This document shows, one piece after another, positions 45,546 to 57,268 of a stretch of 64,000 nucleotides of DNA (its first letter is position 1; the number at the start of each line of letters is the position of its first letter). The stretch is from Pisolithus tinctorius (lineage: Eukaryota > Basidiomycota > Agaricomycetes > Boletales > Pisolithaceae): positions 186,001 through 250,000 of the forward strand of contig JANFAH010000012.1 of assembly GCA_024663395.1 (NCBI GenBank), given 5' to 3'. Position numbers and translations under genes: made by a program. The notes beneath the pieces were generated by a model that saw only the letters and a list, made by a program, of their open reading frames with translations, was not told the origin of the DNA and did not search any database.

Positions 45546-46289
45546 CTACCATTCACACGCATTTCAGTTCGGCCCTGCATAACTTCGGACCAGAGAGTAT
45601 GTAGTCCGTGACCTCGAGGTGTAACTTCCGCCCAATATCCGTCAACGGTCAAGTTCGAACGGGCCTGAACGTTCTGCGGCTGTTCCGGCCACGGCTATTT
45701 TCTTAGTGCCATCAGTGTCGGAACGTGTCGACCTTCTTCACTCTTCACGCTTATCGCGGTGCCGAAGGTGGGTCGTCTTTGAACCTCCTTGCAACGTGCA
45801 TATAGCATTCCTCATTCGTTCGGATCACGCGTGCCTATCGGCCCCTATTTTATGAAATGATTTCGATCGGTGAGTGCAATCCAAGTACGCATACCCGAGT
45901 ACAATGAATTCATGCTATCTGCTAGAAAAGGAGTTTCTCTGACAGACTCGAAGGGCTGGATGGACAGAGTCAGTTAGTAACGTGGTTGGAGGTCATGTGT
46001 GGCGAGGGCAACGTGCGTTGCAACTGGCTAAGCTGACTTAGGCAGTCAGGTGAGAGTGCTTCCTTCATACCCACCTCAATGCAGCATGTTTTGTTGCGAA
46101 TTACGTTTAGTCATATGGGATGACCTGCAGGTCGCTTTCATATAACGCAGCAATGTGAAGTCTTCCGCAGCCCACTAGTTCCTTGTGTAACGGGTATTGT
46201 GGACGGCTGAAATATCCCTCCTTGTCGCATGAACCACAAATGGTGGCACCCAGTTCATCGTCGGAAGTCTAGAAGGTTGCCATCGGTGA
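45546..46289. other. No gene seen
   Basis: CpG-normal sequence without a frame of note. Confidence 0.4.
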
Positions 46290-46690
46290 AATTATGACCC
46301 TTCTTCATCGTCCAGAACGGTCACCCGTACCCGCCCCATGAGTACTTGCAACCCACAGATTTGAAGAGTCTCCGAGTCCATCGCATCGATGGCTTGATTC
46401 TATGGGGACGACAACACACTCGTAGTTCAAGACGGCGCACGCCTTGCATCGTTAATGCATACATACATGACAAAAGCCTCAACTTACTTGGCTAACGGTT
46501 ACACTTCCCTTCCCCACGGCTATTCTACCATGATATGAATTTGGATTAGCAAGTACACTCATCATGACCCAGCATCAAGAACTCCCCCTGTCACACCATC
46601 GCTATCACCCGAATTTTTGACACGGTATATCCGGTGACACAGCATGCATGTGCACTCTTGACAGTACTCCATGATCGCGGCGGCGGCGGC
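46290..46690. repeat. About 400-bp direct repeat, copy 2 (partner of 43,960-44,395)
   Basis: See copy 1. At its right edge the sequence switches directly into the start of NRPS-like relic C, which is homologous to 34,500 onward. Confidence 0.8.
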
Positions 46691-48317
46691 TTCAGGCTTC
46701 TCGGACGTTTTCCTTCACACAAAACAGGAACCGAGCAAGTCTGAGTGCTATTAACTAGCGGCTACAGAGTCCAAACTGTTTCCTTCCCAACTGAAGGCGT
46801 TGAACACAAGTTCAGTGATCCCTTCCCCACTCGCCTATGCACATACGGAAAATTGCCCATACTTTGTGCAGTGCCCTCGAGTTGAGCTTCATATCATCTA
46901 CTAGACAAACCATTGCCACCCATAGCCTTTTTTCATATAGTGGATACTCTGCGAGCAAGATTTGCATGTTGTGCGACGATACAGGTCTTGCCCTTCTCTC
47001 GTGAGATACTGGTTACATAATTTTCCGCATGGGAGTTTATCTTATGACACCACTTGGGGGGGTGGCGATAATATCGTATTCACCTCATCAAACGTCGAAC
47101 AGCGATTTCACGATGTTGTCGAGGGCATTTTCGAATGAACCCCTTGCAACGTTACTCGAATGTATATCCTCAGCGATGTTCATAATGGGCCATCTCACCT
47201 TGTTTTATCTGCCAGCCCTCTGCTCTCCGACAGCTCTTCTCTTCTGCGCGTCCTTCACTACATCGACTTGTGTTGCTCCTCTTCCTTTGCTGTCTCCCCC
47301 GTCCCACCGTCTGGGTGTAATACGATGACCAGCCAGTTATACGCAGACTCTGAACGCTACTGGTACACCCTGTTGTCAGACTTCTGCTCAGTCCCTCTGA
47401 CCGAACATGTTCGTGCACTTCCAGCCTCTGCTGTATGCTTGGGCTGTGGTGCTGTCACAGCATGTCGGAACTGAGGGTGTCCTCATTGCTGAAGGCGTGT
47501 CATCTAACGTCTTCGAGATTTACCACTAAAGAATAATGTTACCAGTACTGCCAGGGATCGTTCTTGTTCCTCGACGGGTTCGGTTCTCCTCGGCTCTCTA
47601 TCCTCGAGAGCAGTTGTCCATGCAACGCGCTCAAGATGCTATTCATGCTTCGGCAGCCTAGGAACTTGCCAAGAGCGTGATAAACGAGGGAATCCACTCT
47701 GTTGCAGGGATTCTAGAGGAGCCTGCATTCTCGCTATTTTCCTTAGCTCGGTGATCGCATTTTCGCTCATATGACACGCCGCCGCACCTAATACTCTCGT
47801 ACACCCGATCGCGCTCGTTCACCTTCATGTTGAGGCTCGATCCCGGCGTTTCTGATGTGCAAGATATGCAGTGTATGCTCGACCACCTCGTTCTTGCGTT
47901 TGAACAATTCCTCGCTAACCCCCCATTGTCTGGTGTGGAAGTCAATATGATGACTGCGAACGAGCATGCGTTCATGCAGGAACCCTCTCTGTCGTCGAAA
48001 TCAACAGTTTAGCGGAACGGGAGAACCCTGCACGTTACTCTTACGTTTACGATCTGCTGGCACGTCGTGCCTTTGCCCGTCCAGACAGCATCGCCGTTGA
48101 ATGTGATGGAAAAGTGGTATATACCTATGCTGGACTCGACGGGGCTTCCGACCAATTCGCGCAGTACTTGAAAGATGCTTTATCTGTTTGTCCCGATGAT
48201 ATTGTACCTCTTTTCTTGCCGCAGTTTCCAATGGCCATCGTTGTCCTCTATGCGATCCTAAAAGTCGGCGCAGTATATCTCGCTGTCGATATTGAAACTC
48301 CTACCATATCCTCACCA
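46691..48317 (+). pseudogene. NRPS-like relic C (5' part only)
   Basis: Homologous to relic B from 34,500 and to copy A from about 21,890. Readable parts are SQLYADSERYWYTLLSDF, REQLSMQRAQDAIHASAA, LDPGVSDVQDMQCMLDHLV and, near the end, YLKDALSVCPDDIVPLFLP with VGAVYLAVDIETP. Stops interrupt the frame at about 47,660 (TAG) and 47,752 (TGA), and there is a frameshift at about 47,985. Homology ends abruptly at about 48,317, before A3, so no adenylation activity is possible. Confidence 0.85.
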
Positions 48318-48505
48318 TAAAGGCAGAGTGTCTAAAACGGCCAGCAGGAACAGCAGACTGATGGGGGGACAACAGGTCGGCCATCAGGGCATTCACTCGC
48401 TGGTAAGGAATGGTAGGCCACAGGGGGCCAAAGCTAGATCGTTAAACTACGCTAGAATAGTGCAACATAGGGTAGAACCACCCTCACACACTTAAACTCA
48501 GACTT
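48318..48505. other. Junction segment between two truncated genes
   Basis: About 190 bp with no match elsewhere in the window, ending 'cagacttaaaaaaagtc' on the plus strand. It joins the truncated end of relic C to the truncated end of the SulP gene. The A-rich end could be the 3' end of a retroposed fragment. Confidence 0.4.
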
Positions 48506-51500
48506 AAAAAAAGTCTACGACTATGAACCGTACAGGGTTGGTTCGCCAGTCCAGATCCTTGATAATACTCCGTAACTTTCCTTCAACGCGCACGATCGTT
48601 CCAAAGAAAAGGAAACCTTGTAGTTGGATAATACGTGTTTGTTTCGAGACTTCGTGGATGTAGGCCCTGTATGCAGCAGGACGGCGGACAGTGGACATGA
48701 TTGCGCTGCCAGGGTAGCATGCTCGAATATTCCGCCGCCGCGAGTTCTGTGCGACAAAGAAAACACCTTTGCAAGGAATGAACGATACATGCTGGTATCA
48801 TAGTTAAATGAAAAGAAAACTCACAACTGACAATTATCCCGAACAGCACTCCAATCATGAAATGCCACAGTCATCGTCACCATGATGCTCACGATGGTCA
48901 CATACTCAGTCCTGCAATGAAATCGGTGTCAGCATCACCCGTTCCCCTTCCACCTTGCGGAAAAGGAAAGAAAATGTCGCCACGCACCAACTCACGCGAT
49001 ACCTTGTATCCCACAATGCCTCCTCGACAAGGTCAATTCCAAGCGCAAAAATTAATGCACCGACGACGACGAACGCTATCACAGGCAAGTGAACGGGCCC
49101 TTAAACGAGATTTGAGAACTCAAGTGAGGTGACGACGTACGGATGTATGCAACTGGTGCCGTGCCGACCAGCAGGATGAAAAGGGTCACAAGAGCAAGCA
49201 TTAACCCTGCGATTCTATTTCCTCCTCCGACACGGTAGAACCTATCGAACGACAAGCTTCGCGTGAGTGTCCAGTACAGAAAAGTGCAGGGAACAATTAC
49301 ATCAACGTAATGACATAGACAAGATAATTGGGCCTACAAATGGAGCGAATTTGTTAGAATGACCTGGCAACATCGCACTACGAGGAAAGAGACGAGCATA
49401 CACAGAACCCAGAAATCCAGAACCGAATTCGGCGACCCATGCCCGACGAGTTCCTTGTTCGTGTCGATATCTTGATTCAACGAAACGGCTACTCATGATC
49501 CCACCACCGACCCAATTGCCATCATTATATCAGCGACTTATCATGAAACAACCAGACCGTAAATTAGACTCACACAAAGCGGGGACGTTGAGGGGCGGAT
49601 GCAAAATATTAAAAAACAACCTATCCCGAGAAAACCCTTCTGGACCTATTGATCTCAAGTCTATGATGTGACACTTACACTGCTAACTGCGTCGGCAACG
49701 TATTCCACGTTGGTATCCACTTAATCAAGCCGAGGTCTCCAGGCACAGCAAAATCAAAAACTCGAGAAATACACAATTTTATGACGAGAGACGGACTCAC
49801 CGAAATAGGTGTAGAACTCATACCAACCTTCGGACCCAGTCGTTCCTGCAGAATCGAATAGCCATCCGTCTCTTCGTAACATTTCTAGATCGAGACCTGC
49901 AGCAATGACTATCACATAAAACACCACCGGTATCACCAAGAAATTTATTGTCCGAAAAAAAGATTGGGTATGAGCAGTATGAGTAACTTAACAGCCGGAA
50001 AGAAAATAAGCTGTACTCACAGATTGGAAACACGAGTTAATGCTTCAACCGGGATGTAATGACCCTCATCAGGATAGCTAGGGCCAAAGGCGGGATCCAC
50101 TGTCCAAGTGCATGTGCGTTCGTCGTTGAATATCGAGGGGTGTCCCGCGTAGGTGGAACGAGCGCATCGGAGGGCAGACGTGTGCTATCTGTCAATCTAA
50201 CAGATCGACGGACGTGGCAGAATTAGATGGATCCGAAAATATGAGTGCCCCGGTCAATCCGAGTTTTGCTCACTCTGTCAAAATAGGGAACACGCCAACT
50301 CCACCTATGCACCCGACGAGGATATGTCTCGGGAAGAATCCGATGATGAAACCGAGAGTAGGTATCCCAGCAGGAGGAACGTCAGTCCCGTACATCATCC
50401 GCGCCAACTATCGGTACGCAGGCTCCATCATCGAGACAAGATGAAGTGCGTTATGGTTTGACAAATTTACTTACCTGTCAAAACAGAGGACAAGGCAAAT
50501 GCAACGAGCGTTGTTGCAATCACTTCACGCACGTGCTCTTTCCCGATCTCTCTATCTCTATTGTCGACGCGATGATATGGAAAAACGGCTGCCCTCACAG
50601 GAAATTTGGGCAATCGGAAGCACAGTATTCGGACATCGGAAGCGGGATCAGATTGGAAACCGTGAGAAGGTTATGGTCATACGACTGTCTCGATCATGTT
50701 ACTCCCATTCGTACCTGCGAACTGACTTCCGCCAAACGAGTAGATGAATTGGGAAGACACTGCTCTGGAAATGAATTCAGTTTCAAGTGTCAAGCCATCC
50801 CCTGAATTTTGTGCCCATATTCCCGAGAAAGCAAAAAAGCGGTGGAACCGGGATTCGAGTCGGATGGTGGTGTCGGCAATGCCATACCATCGACACTACC
50901 AAAGGAAAGCTCGTACTCACGAGACGAAAAATAGCGATACGCCAATTCCGCCCAAGCTAGTGAAAACACCGGAAGCAGGAAACATTATCATTCCATCTGC
51001 GGGAATGTCCATGAAGAGAATAGAAAGGACGCAGAAAGAATCCCTCACAGGAGAGACCATCCAAGATGTTCAAAAGGGCACCAAAAATGACTGCAGGAAC
51101 AGAGGAAATGGCTATTTTTGCCACATCGCAAATATCGACGTCGATTTCAAATACGTGATGCAATCTGGAGCCCAAACCCGTGAGAATAGTTTTCTTGGGA
51201 GGACCAAGACTGGAGGGGGGATCGGGATGGGTGATGACGGTGTGCCGAGGCAATGAGGGCGCCGTTTCAGATAGCGTACGCGGTAGTGCTCCTTCTTGCT
51301 CTTGTATTGGGAAAATACCACTTTCCCGAGCAGCGATCTCGTCCCTCCCTCTATAGCGAGGCTTGTCAGGGAGGGACCCCCCCAGTTGTGAAAGACGATG
51401 ATCGTGAGTGTTCGACAATCGTTGGCATACTTCCATCGCTAGGCGTTGTCAGTTTTCGAGTGAGTAGGAAAGACAAGCCCGATGGTGTGAATAAGGGAGA

Positions 51501-51899
51501 TCCAAACGATGTATCCTCGTGTGAGGAGGTAGAGAGCATCTTTTGTGACGTCCCCGTCTCTTGAGACGACTCCACAGTGAGGGAAAGAGCAGGGAAATCT
51601 GAGGCGGAGGCAGAAGCAGTATCTAAGGACGCAATTTGCAGATGGGAAATAAAATATAGATCTCCGGCAGGCCCATCTCTATCCTGACAATCGTAAGGAA
51701 GAAAAGCCACCGATTCAGAGGGAGAAGACCGAGGGACGGGGTGGGCATGATCAGAATCGAAGTCTCGCACTCGTGCACGTTGTCCGTGTGGCCAATGATC
51801 GGACGTAAATGGCGGTTCCTGGAGGACGCAAGATCGCCCGTGGGAAGGAAAAGGCAAATTGGACAACTGGACGGTATTCTCGCGTATGTCACCAGACAC
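48504..51899 (-). pseudogene. SulP/SLC26-family anion transporter with STAS domain, truncated and frameshifted
   Basis: The minus strand starts MSGDIRENTVQLSNLP (51,899) with a long Ser/Pro-rich cytosolic leader. Transport-domain parts seen in order are ILDGLS and [85 protein letters not shown], and GALIFALGIDLVEEALWDTRYR. IGVLFGIIVS, CVFFVAQNSRRRNIRACYPGS and the start of a STAS domain (SKQTRIIQLQGFLFFGTIVR, ending RFIVVDFF) follow. The layout resembles the fungal Vsb1/YGR125w-type SulP proteins. Near 48,865-48,905 two reading-frame breaks are needed between TEYVTIVSIMVTMTV and WHFMIGVLF, and the STAS domain stops abruptly at the 48,505 junction. It is probably inactive, with the leader and membrane part otherwise well kept. 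Confidence 0.8.
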
Positions 51900-53504
51900 A
51901 CGTAGGTGAGTGAGGATGCGACGAGGTGTAGAGTAGTTTCGTCATTGGAGAAGCCTGTTACGTAATCAGCCTATGGTATCGAGTGGGAGAACGGAATGAG
52001 GCGTAATGAGGGGTCATCGGTTCAACTACAATTCCAAAGCAGGAACAGTGTCATACCCTGCTCGGTGGAGGTATCCCTCGTCTGGAGGCAATGAAAACAA
52101 GGAAGGCGACATCATGGTGTTGCGTTCTATTAGAGCCCGGGTTGCGGCTAGACCGTCGTGCGAGCGGTCGAGGCCTGGGGTGCTCATTTGGGCTTCTGGT
52201 GAGATCATCGAAGACGATGATTCTAACGATGACATTCTGGCGAGAGTTCGGGCTGGACATGAGTGATCTCGCGCCGCACTTGCTTTATGCTTCATCCCTC
52301 ATATTGTTGCCGATGTCTGCCGTCGTGGGGGAATATATGTATTGGGCTTATCAACCGACGAGATGACAAGCCCATTGATGTAGAATTTTAGGAATCACCA
52401 GTTTATGCCCATGCAGGCGTTCACTGTAAGCCACAAGAGTCCAGCACGAAAGTGGTCATCCAGAAGGAAACCAGCACCTCTGAAACAACCGCGAAGAAGT
52501 CAGAAGACGCTTCAAATCACGGATGCTATTCCGCACGTACTCACGCTTTCTTCACCGCATGTACATGTCGACAGTCCGGATTGGCACTACATACTCGAAA
52601 CCAGGCAAAGACGATATCGACGACCTCGAACGACCACTCGACTCTACTTCCCCAGTCCAAACAATTCAATGCGTTACACAATATCAACAACGGACAGGAA
52701 ATCTGGGATTGCACGTAGTAATGAAGGCCTGATTTTGAGACGTTGATCACTCACAATTTTGTTTGGTGTATATAATACTTATCACGGGCAAGAGAATCAG
52801 ACCTTCTGTAATTGCTTTGTCAAGTGTCCTTCGGTGATGTCAGTACTGCAGGCAACACAAATTATCTGAAGTCTGTCATTGTATGTCCCGTTAATCCACC
52901 TTGCGCATTTCTCCATCGTTGGCATGACGCAGGCCCTCCATGTAACAGCATCACTGAATACAACCCCCCCTTCCTTAACACCATCCAGCTTCTTTCCAGA
53001 ATCCCCTCAGTACCAGCATGTACTTGACGAACAGGGCACTTGATGCTGCATTTACTGATCATGTCCTCTCGTCCACACCATTACTACGCATAACGTTCTG
53101 TCAGCAGGTAGTCCACCCTTTGCATGATGGCACTTTCTCTTCAACTGTGGTGATAAATCACCTACCATTTCTCTTCTAACATGCAACTGTAGCAGGACCC
53201 TGCGTCGGTCTGGAACTCGGATGATAACAACTGTAAGTCTTTATTGCTGCTGTCGCTCAGACTTAATGCTCACAAAGGAAATGTGAATGGGCCATGGCTA
53301 ACGTAAATCCAATCGCACTGACATGTTGATGTGCCAGCATCACACCATGGGGCGTGTTTGGCTAACATGGCGTGTGAACGGTGCCTGTCGTCGAAACAAC
53401 ACGGGTCTGCAGTTCGTTTTTCACATATTTGCCATCACTCTCACCTCGTCTGCTACTCAAAGTATTGTTTTCAGTTGCTAGTCCCCCATTTTACTACATT
53501 ATCC
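51900..53504. other. Intergenic, no recognised gene
   Basis: Several 60-110-codon frames occur (such as 52,405-52,746) without motifs or homologues in the window. CpG frequency falls from here rightward. Confidence 0.4.
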
Positions 53505-56500
53505 ATGGCTTCTGGATGGTTCAGCAGACTCTGTGACTTACGGCCGCATTCACGAGTTCCGCGAAGCAAGGCTGTCGTTCCACGAGTTTCAATCGAAGTC
53601 ACTCAAACAAGTACGTCTCAGACAAAGCAAACTACACTGGCTGAATTTATTTGGGTGCCGTCTTCCCTAGGCAGTGCGAATCTTCATGTCCCTGTACTGG
53701 CTGAGATTGCCACTCCTGCACTTGCTGAGGTTACGCATCGTGGTTCCACCCCAACAGGCATTCTTGCACCTGCACTGAGTGACGTTAGCATTCTTTCACG
53801 TTCTACTCAGGACACTGTGGAGAATCTTGTCTCTGGATTGACTGATTCAGTATGCATGAGTATGTATTTTACATCTTGATATCGGGCAAGGACTTTGAAT
53901 TATCCCAGAAACAATTTCTCCGAAAGCCAATTACTCCTTAGATCTCACCTTATCTAAAGGGCATATTGATCGCATCCACCGTTTTCGTATCCTTGTCATG
54001 GGCAGAGCAAATGCGGGAAAAACAACTATCTTACAGAGGATCTGTAACACTACGGATCAACCAGAGGTTTTCAATGGTGATGGGAAAAAGGTATGTAAGA
54101 GGCATGATCATTTCTTGAGCCTTGTCGTTGACTGTATCCAGGTTGATGCCACTATGGTGCAAGGTTCACTGGCAGTGAGACCATCTCCCCATTGAACATA
54201 GCTTGCTATTGATTGTTTCTAGCGTGGATACCACAGCATTGAGGATGAGCTGATCTTTAAGAGTAGTCCACGCTTTGTGTTCCATGATTCATGTGGTTTT
54301 GAAGCTGGGAGTGAAGCACAATTTGGTGTAGTGAAGGAATTTGTGATGGATCGTGCCAATACAGCCAAGCTAGACAAGAGAATACATGCTATTTGGTAAG
54401 TACTTCCTTGACTGACACTTGAAAGTTAAGCACTGTTGTTGGGTTAGGTTTTGCATCCCATTGAATGAGAGTCATAGGATGGTGTTGGCTGCTGAAAGAA
54501 AGTTTTTTGATGAGTGTGAAACTGGACATGGTGTGTTTACACTGGTATCTTTGCTTTCATGAATCTGAGGGCTTCCATAGTTCCTGTGATTGCATTGCTG
54601 ACCAAGGCAGACACCTTGGAACTTGAGGCTATGCAGGAGATTGAGGAGCTAGATGTAGGGATGGATAAAGCAAGGATTGCTGAGATACAGAGCAGGATGT
54701 TGGATGAGAGTCTTTCAAAAGCTAAAGATTGGTTGAGTGGGTTAAGGTTTCCACCCTGTGATTTCCTGCCCTTGACAGGTAGGCATTGCATATTACCATC
54801 CCTGTGGTTTTGGTTATAAATTGGTGTAGGGATGCAAAAAGAAGGTGCAAATTGCATGGCTCTACTCAAGTGCACAGCAGATTGTTTGAGTGAGGGGGCT
54901 CTGCAAAAGCTCCTTATATCAACACAACAAACAAATCTGGCAATGTGTATTGAATTTGCTGTGAAGAAGTGAGTGGCAAAGTTGAAGCTGAGGCATTGTA
55001 ATAACAATATGAAAGGTCCTTGAAGGCTTGCATGAAGGATGGTTATGGTTATAATGACCCTAGGCAGCTAGCAGTTCTTCTATCATCATGGTTTCCATAT
55101 GTGAGTTTATGTGTAGTATACATACATATGGAAGATGTATAAAACTGATTGTTTGATAGGATGTATGTGAAATCACCAAAGGTTATAGCAATAGATGCTG
55201 AACATTCCACTGAATGTATTCACTCTCACCCTGCTGGACTTGGGTTGGTAGTTTGTAAGTGGAGTTATGGCAGTAGAAGGTACAGGATGAAAGCTGATGA
55301 TGTTCATATCCTTTCTGTTTGACTTGGGTTGATAGGCAGTGAGTGGTGTCATGGCAAGTGATGCAGTGTGGATGTTGACAATCTTCACTTTCTCCTTTGA
55401 TTAATAGGAAGTGAGTGGTGTCATGGCAGATAGTGGACAGTGGATACTGATGATGTTTACTCTGCCCTGTTGGACTTTGGTTCATAGGCAGTAAGTAGGG
55501 TCATGGGAGCTGGTACAGCATGGATGCTGACCATGTCAACTTGTACCCACTGGACTTGGATTGACAGGCAGTGAGTAGAGTTATGGTAGTGGTGGAGTAT
55601 TGCTGACCACATCCACTCTACCCCTGCCTTGTTGGACTTGGGTTGATAGGATGTGAGTGCAATCATAGAGGTGGAGGAGATTGGATGCTGATGATGTTTA
55701 CTCCCCATATTGGGCTTTGGCTGACAGGCAGTGAGTAGAAACAGGGCAGGAGGCTATGAATGCTGACCATGTTCACTCCCACTCCATTGGGCTTTGTGGT
55801 GATAGGCAGTAAGTAGAGGCAAAGCAGCATGTAATGGAGTAAGGATACTGACCATGTTTACTCTCATCCTGCTATAGTGGGTGAGTGCTGCCATGACAGA
55901 TGGTAAAGGTCAGATGTTGACACTCTCATCCTCCTGGGCTTTTGTTGATAGGAAGTGAGTGGAGTCTTGGCAAAGGTGAAGGCTGGATGCTGATTATATT
56001 CACTCCCACTTGGTTTTATAGTTGGTGAGTGGAACCATGGCAGCAAGTAATAGAGTGTGGATGCTGATTATGTATGTTTGCTCCTACCCTGCTGGACTTG
56101 GGTTGCTAGTGGGTAAGTGAGGGCATGGCAATGGATGCTGACCATGTCCACTTACAACCTCTTTGACAGGATGTGAGTGAAATCATGGCAGGAGTATAGG
56201 GTAGACTCTGATTATGTTCCCTCATACTCTGTTTGACTTGGATTGATAGCTGGTGAGTGAAGTGTTGAAAATGGTGGAGGTTGAGTGCTAACTCCACCTG
56301 GTTGGGCTGATAGTGGGTGGGTGGATTCATAGTAGATGGTGAATGTATAATGTTGACCACGTTCACTGCCACCCTCTTGCATTTGTTTTGATAGAATGTG
56401 AGTGGAGCCACAGCAGTGGTGGCAGTTGCACACAGATGCTGACTGTGTTTATTCTGCTTTTGTGGACTTGCTTCAATAGCAAGTAAGTTATCTTTGAAGA

Positions 56501-57268
56501 ATGTGCCTACTTGGTAAAATCATTTGTAGTAGATGGTAAGTTTCATTGATCTAGACATACCAGAAAATTTAATCATCTATTCTCAGGATGTATGTGTGCT
56601 CCATTATCATCAAATGCAGTGTTGACAATGGTATCTCCACATGCAACCATCAGACAGTCAGTCATGACCACCTTTGAATGTCTGATAACTTCTCATTCCC
56701 TCACACAGAATGTATGCATCCTCATTTTCTATTGTGACTTAAATATGCAGAGTGACCAATATATTTTACAGCTGGTTTGTGGCTATATCTCCCCCTCATG
56801 TCAACTCTCATAATAGCTGTGAAATACCACTTAGATGGTATGTTCCTTTTTTTCCTCACTGTTGTTTGGGGTCAATATCTGGTTGCCAAATGACAGTCTT
56901 TCATTCACAATCCATCAACTTCCAGTATTCCTGCATTATCAACTTCATTGAAATCTCCAATGAGGTTTATAGCAGAACATGGCATTGGTGGGCAATATCT
57001 CAGGTTTTTTGACATGACAAAACTTATAACAGCAGGAACTATTCTTGTGTTTGAATCTTTGTACTTCTTGTTGCAAGTCAAGAAGGAAAGTCAGCAAGAT
57101 ATTCAAGCACATGTAACACTGGCTGTTGAGCAATATCAGACATCAGGTGTCCAAGGTAGAGTTATTAAACTGATTGAGGAAGCTTTTTCAAGGCATGGTG
57201 AGAATGTGGAAGATTTATGGCCTGTTCTTGTGGATATTGCAAAGGAGAATCAAATGTGTAAGGCTTAA
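53505..57268 (+). CDS. P-loop G-domain GTPase with a microexon array
   Basis: The start MASGWFSRLCD is followed by a Ser/Thr-rich leader of about 120 residues. The G domain follows: G1 GRANAGKTT (54,001-54,027), G3 DSCGFE, then FCIPLNESHRMVLAAE and G4 TKAD within VPVIALLTKADTLELEAM. All introns from 53,830 to 55,100 splice in frame (branch CTRAY, YAG acceptors). After the exon ending LAVLLSSWFPY (55,100), the path to the last exon (about 56,926-57,268: IPALSTSLKSPMRFIAEHG...LLQVKKESQQDIQAH..., stop 57,266-57,268) consists of 20 or more three-base exons. A final two-base exon CT (56,817-56,818) before the last exon would keep frame. Members of this family are abundant in Agaricomycetes; their cellular role is unknown to me. 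No stop or frameshift is forced anywhere, so the gene looks intact. Confidence 0.75.
55101..56925 (+). repeat. Array of introns separated by single-codon (3-nt) exons
   Basis: Acceptor YAG, exactly three bases, then donor GTRAGT (or close) recurs. Triplet positions: GAT 55,160; TTT 55,252; GCA 55,336; GAA 55,408; GCA 55,488; GCA 55,568; GAT 55,650; GCA 55,728; GCA 55,806; TGG 55,878; GAA 55,952; TTG 56,022; TGG 56,110; GAT 56,170; CTG 56,250; TGG 56,314; AAT 56,395; CAA 56,480; ATG 56,533; GAT 56,587. Weaker candidates follow: TCA 56,658; AAT 56,709; CTG 56,772. Introns are 48-89 nt. About sixteen of them (55,163-56,479) are homologous, sharing a gtgagtggagtcatggcag-like start, 'ggatgctgaccatgttcact' (branch CTGAC) and 'tggacttgggttgatag' ends. 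The first intron and those after 56,483 are unrelated in sequence. Confidence 0.8.

Noticed and set aside
50446..51256. Plus-strand ORFs of 119 and 170 codons
   Set aside because: Antisense to the SulP transporter exons, whose minus-strand motifs are clear.
55183..56433. Minus-strand ORFs over the intron array (for example LTSYQPKSNRAG-like repeats)
   Set aside because: Their repetitive peptides come from the repeated intron ends read backward. Splice-site periodicity on the plus strand explains the region better.
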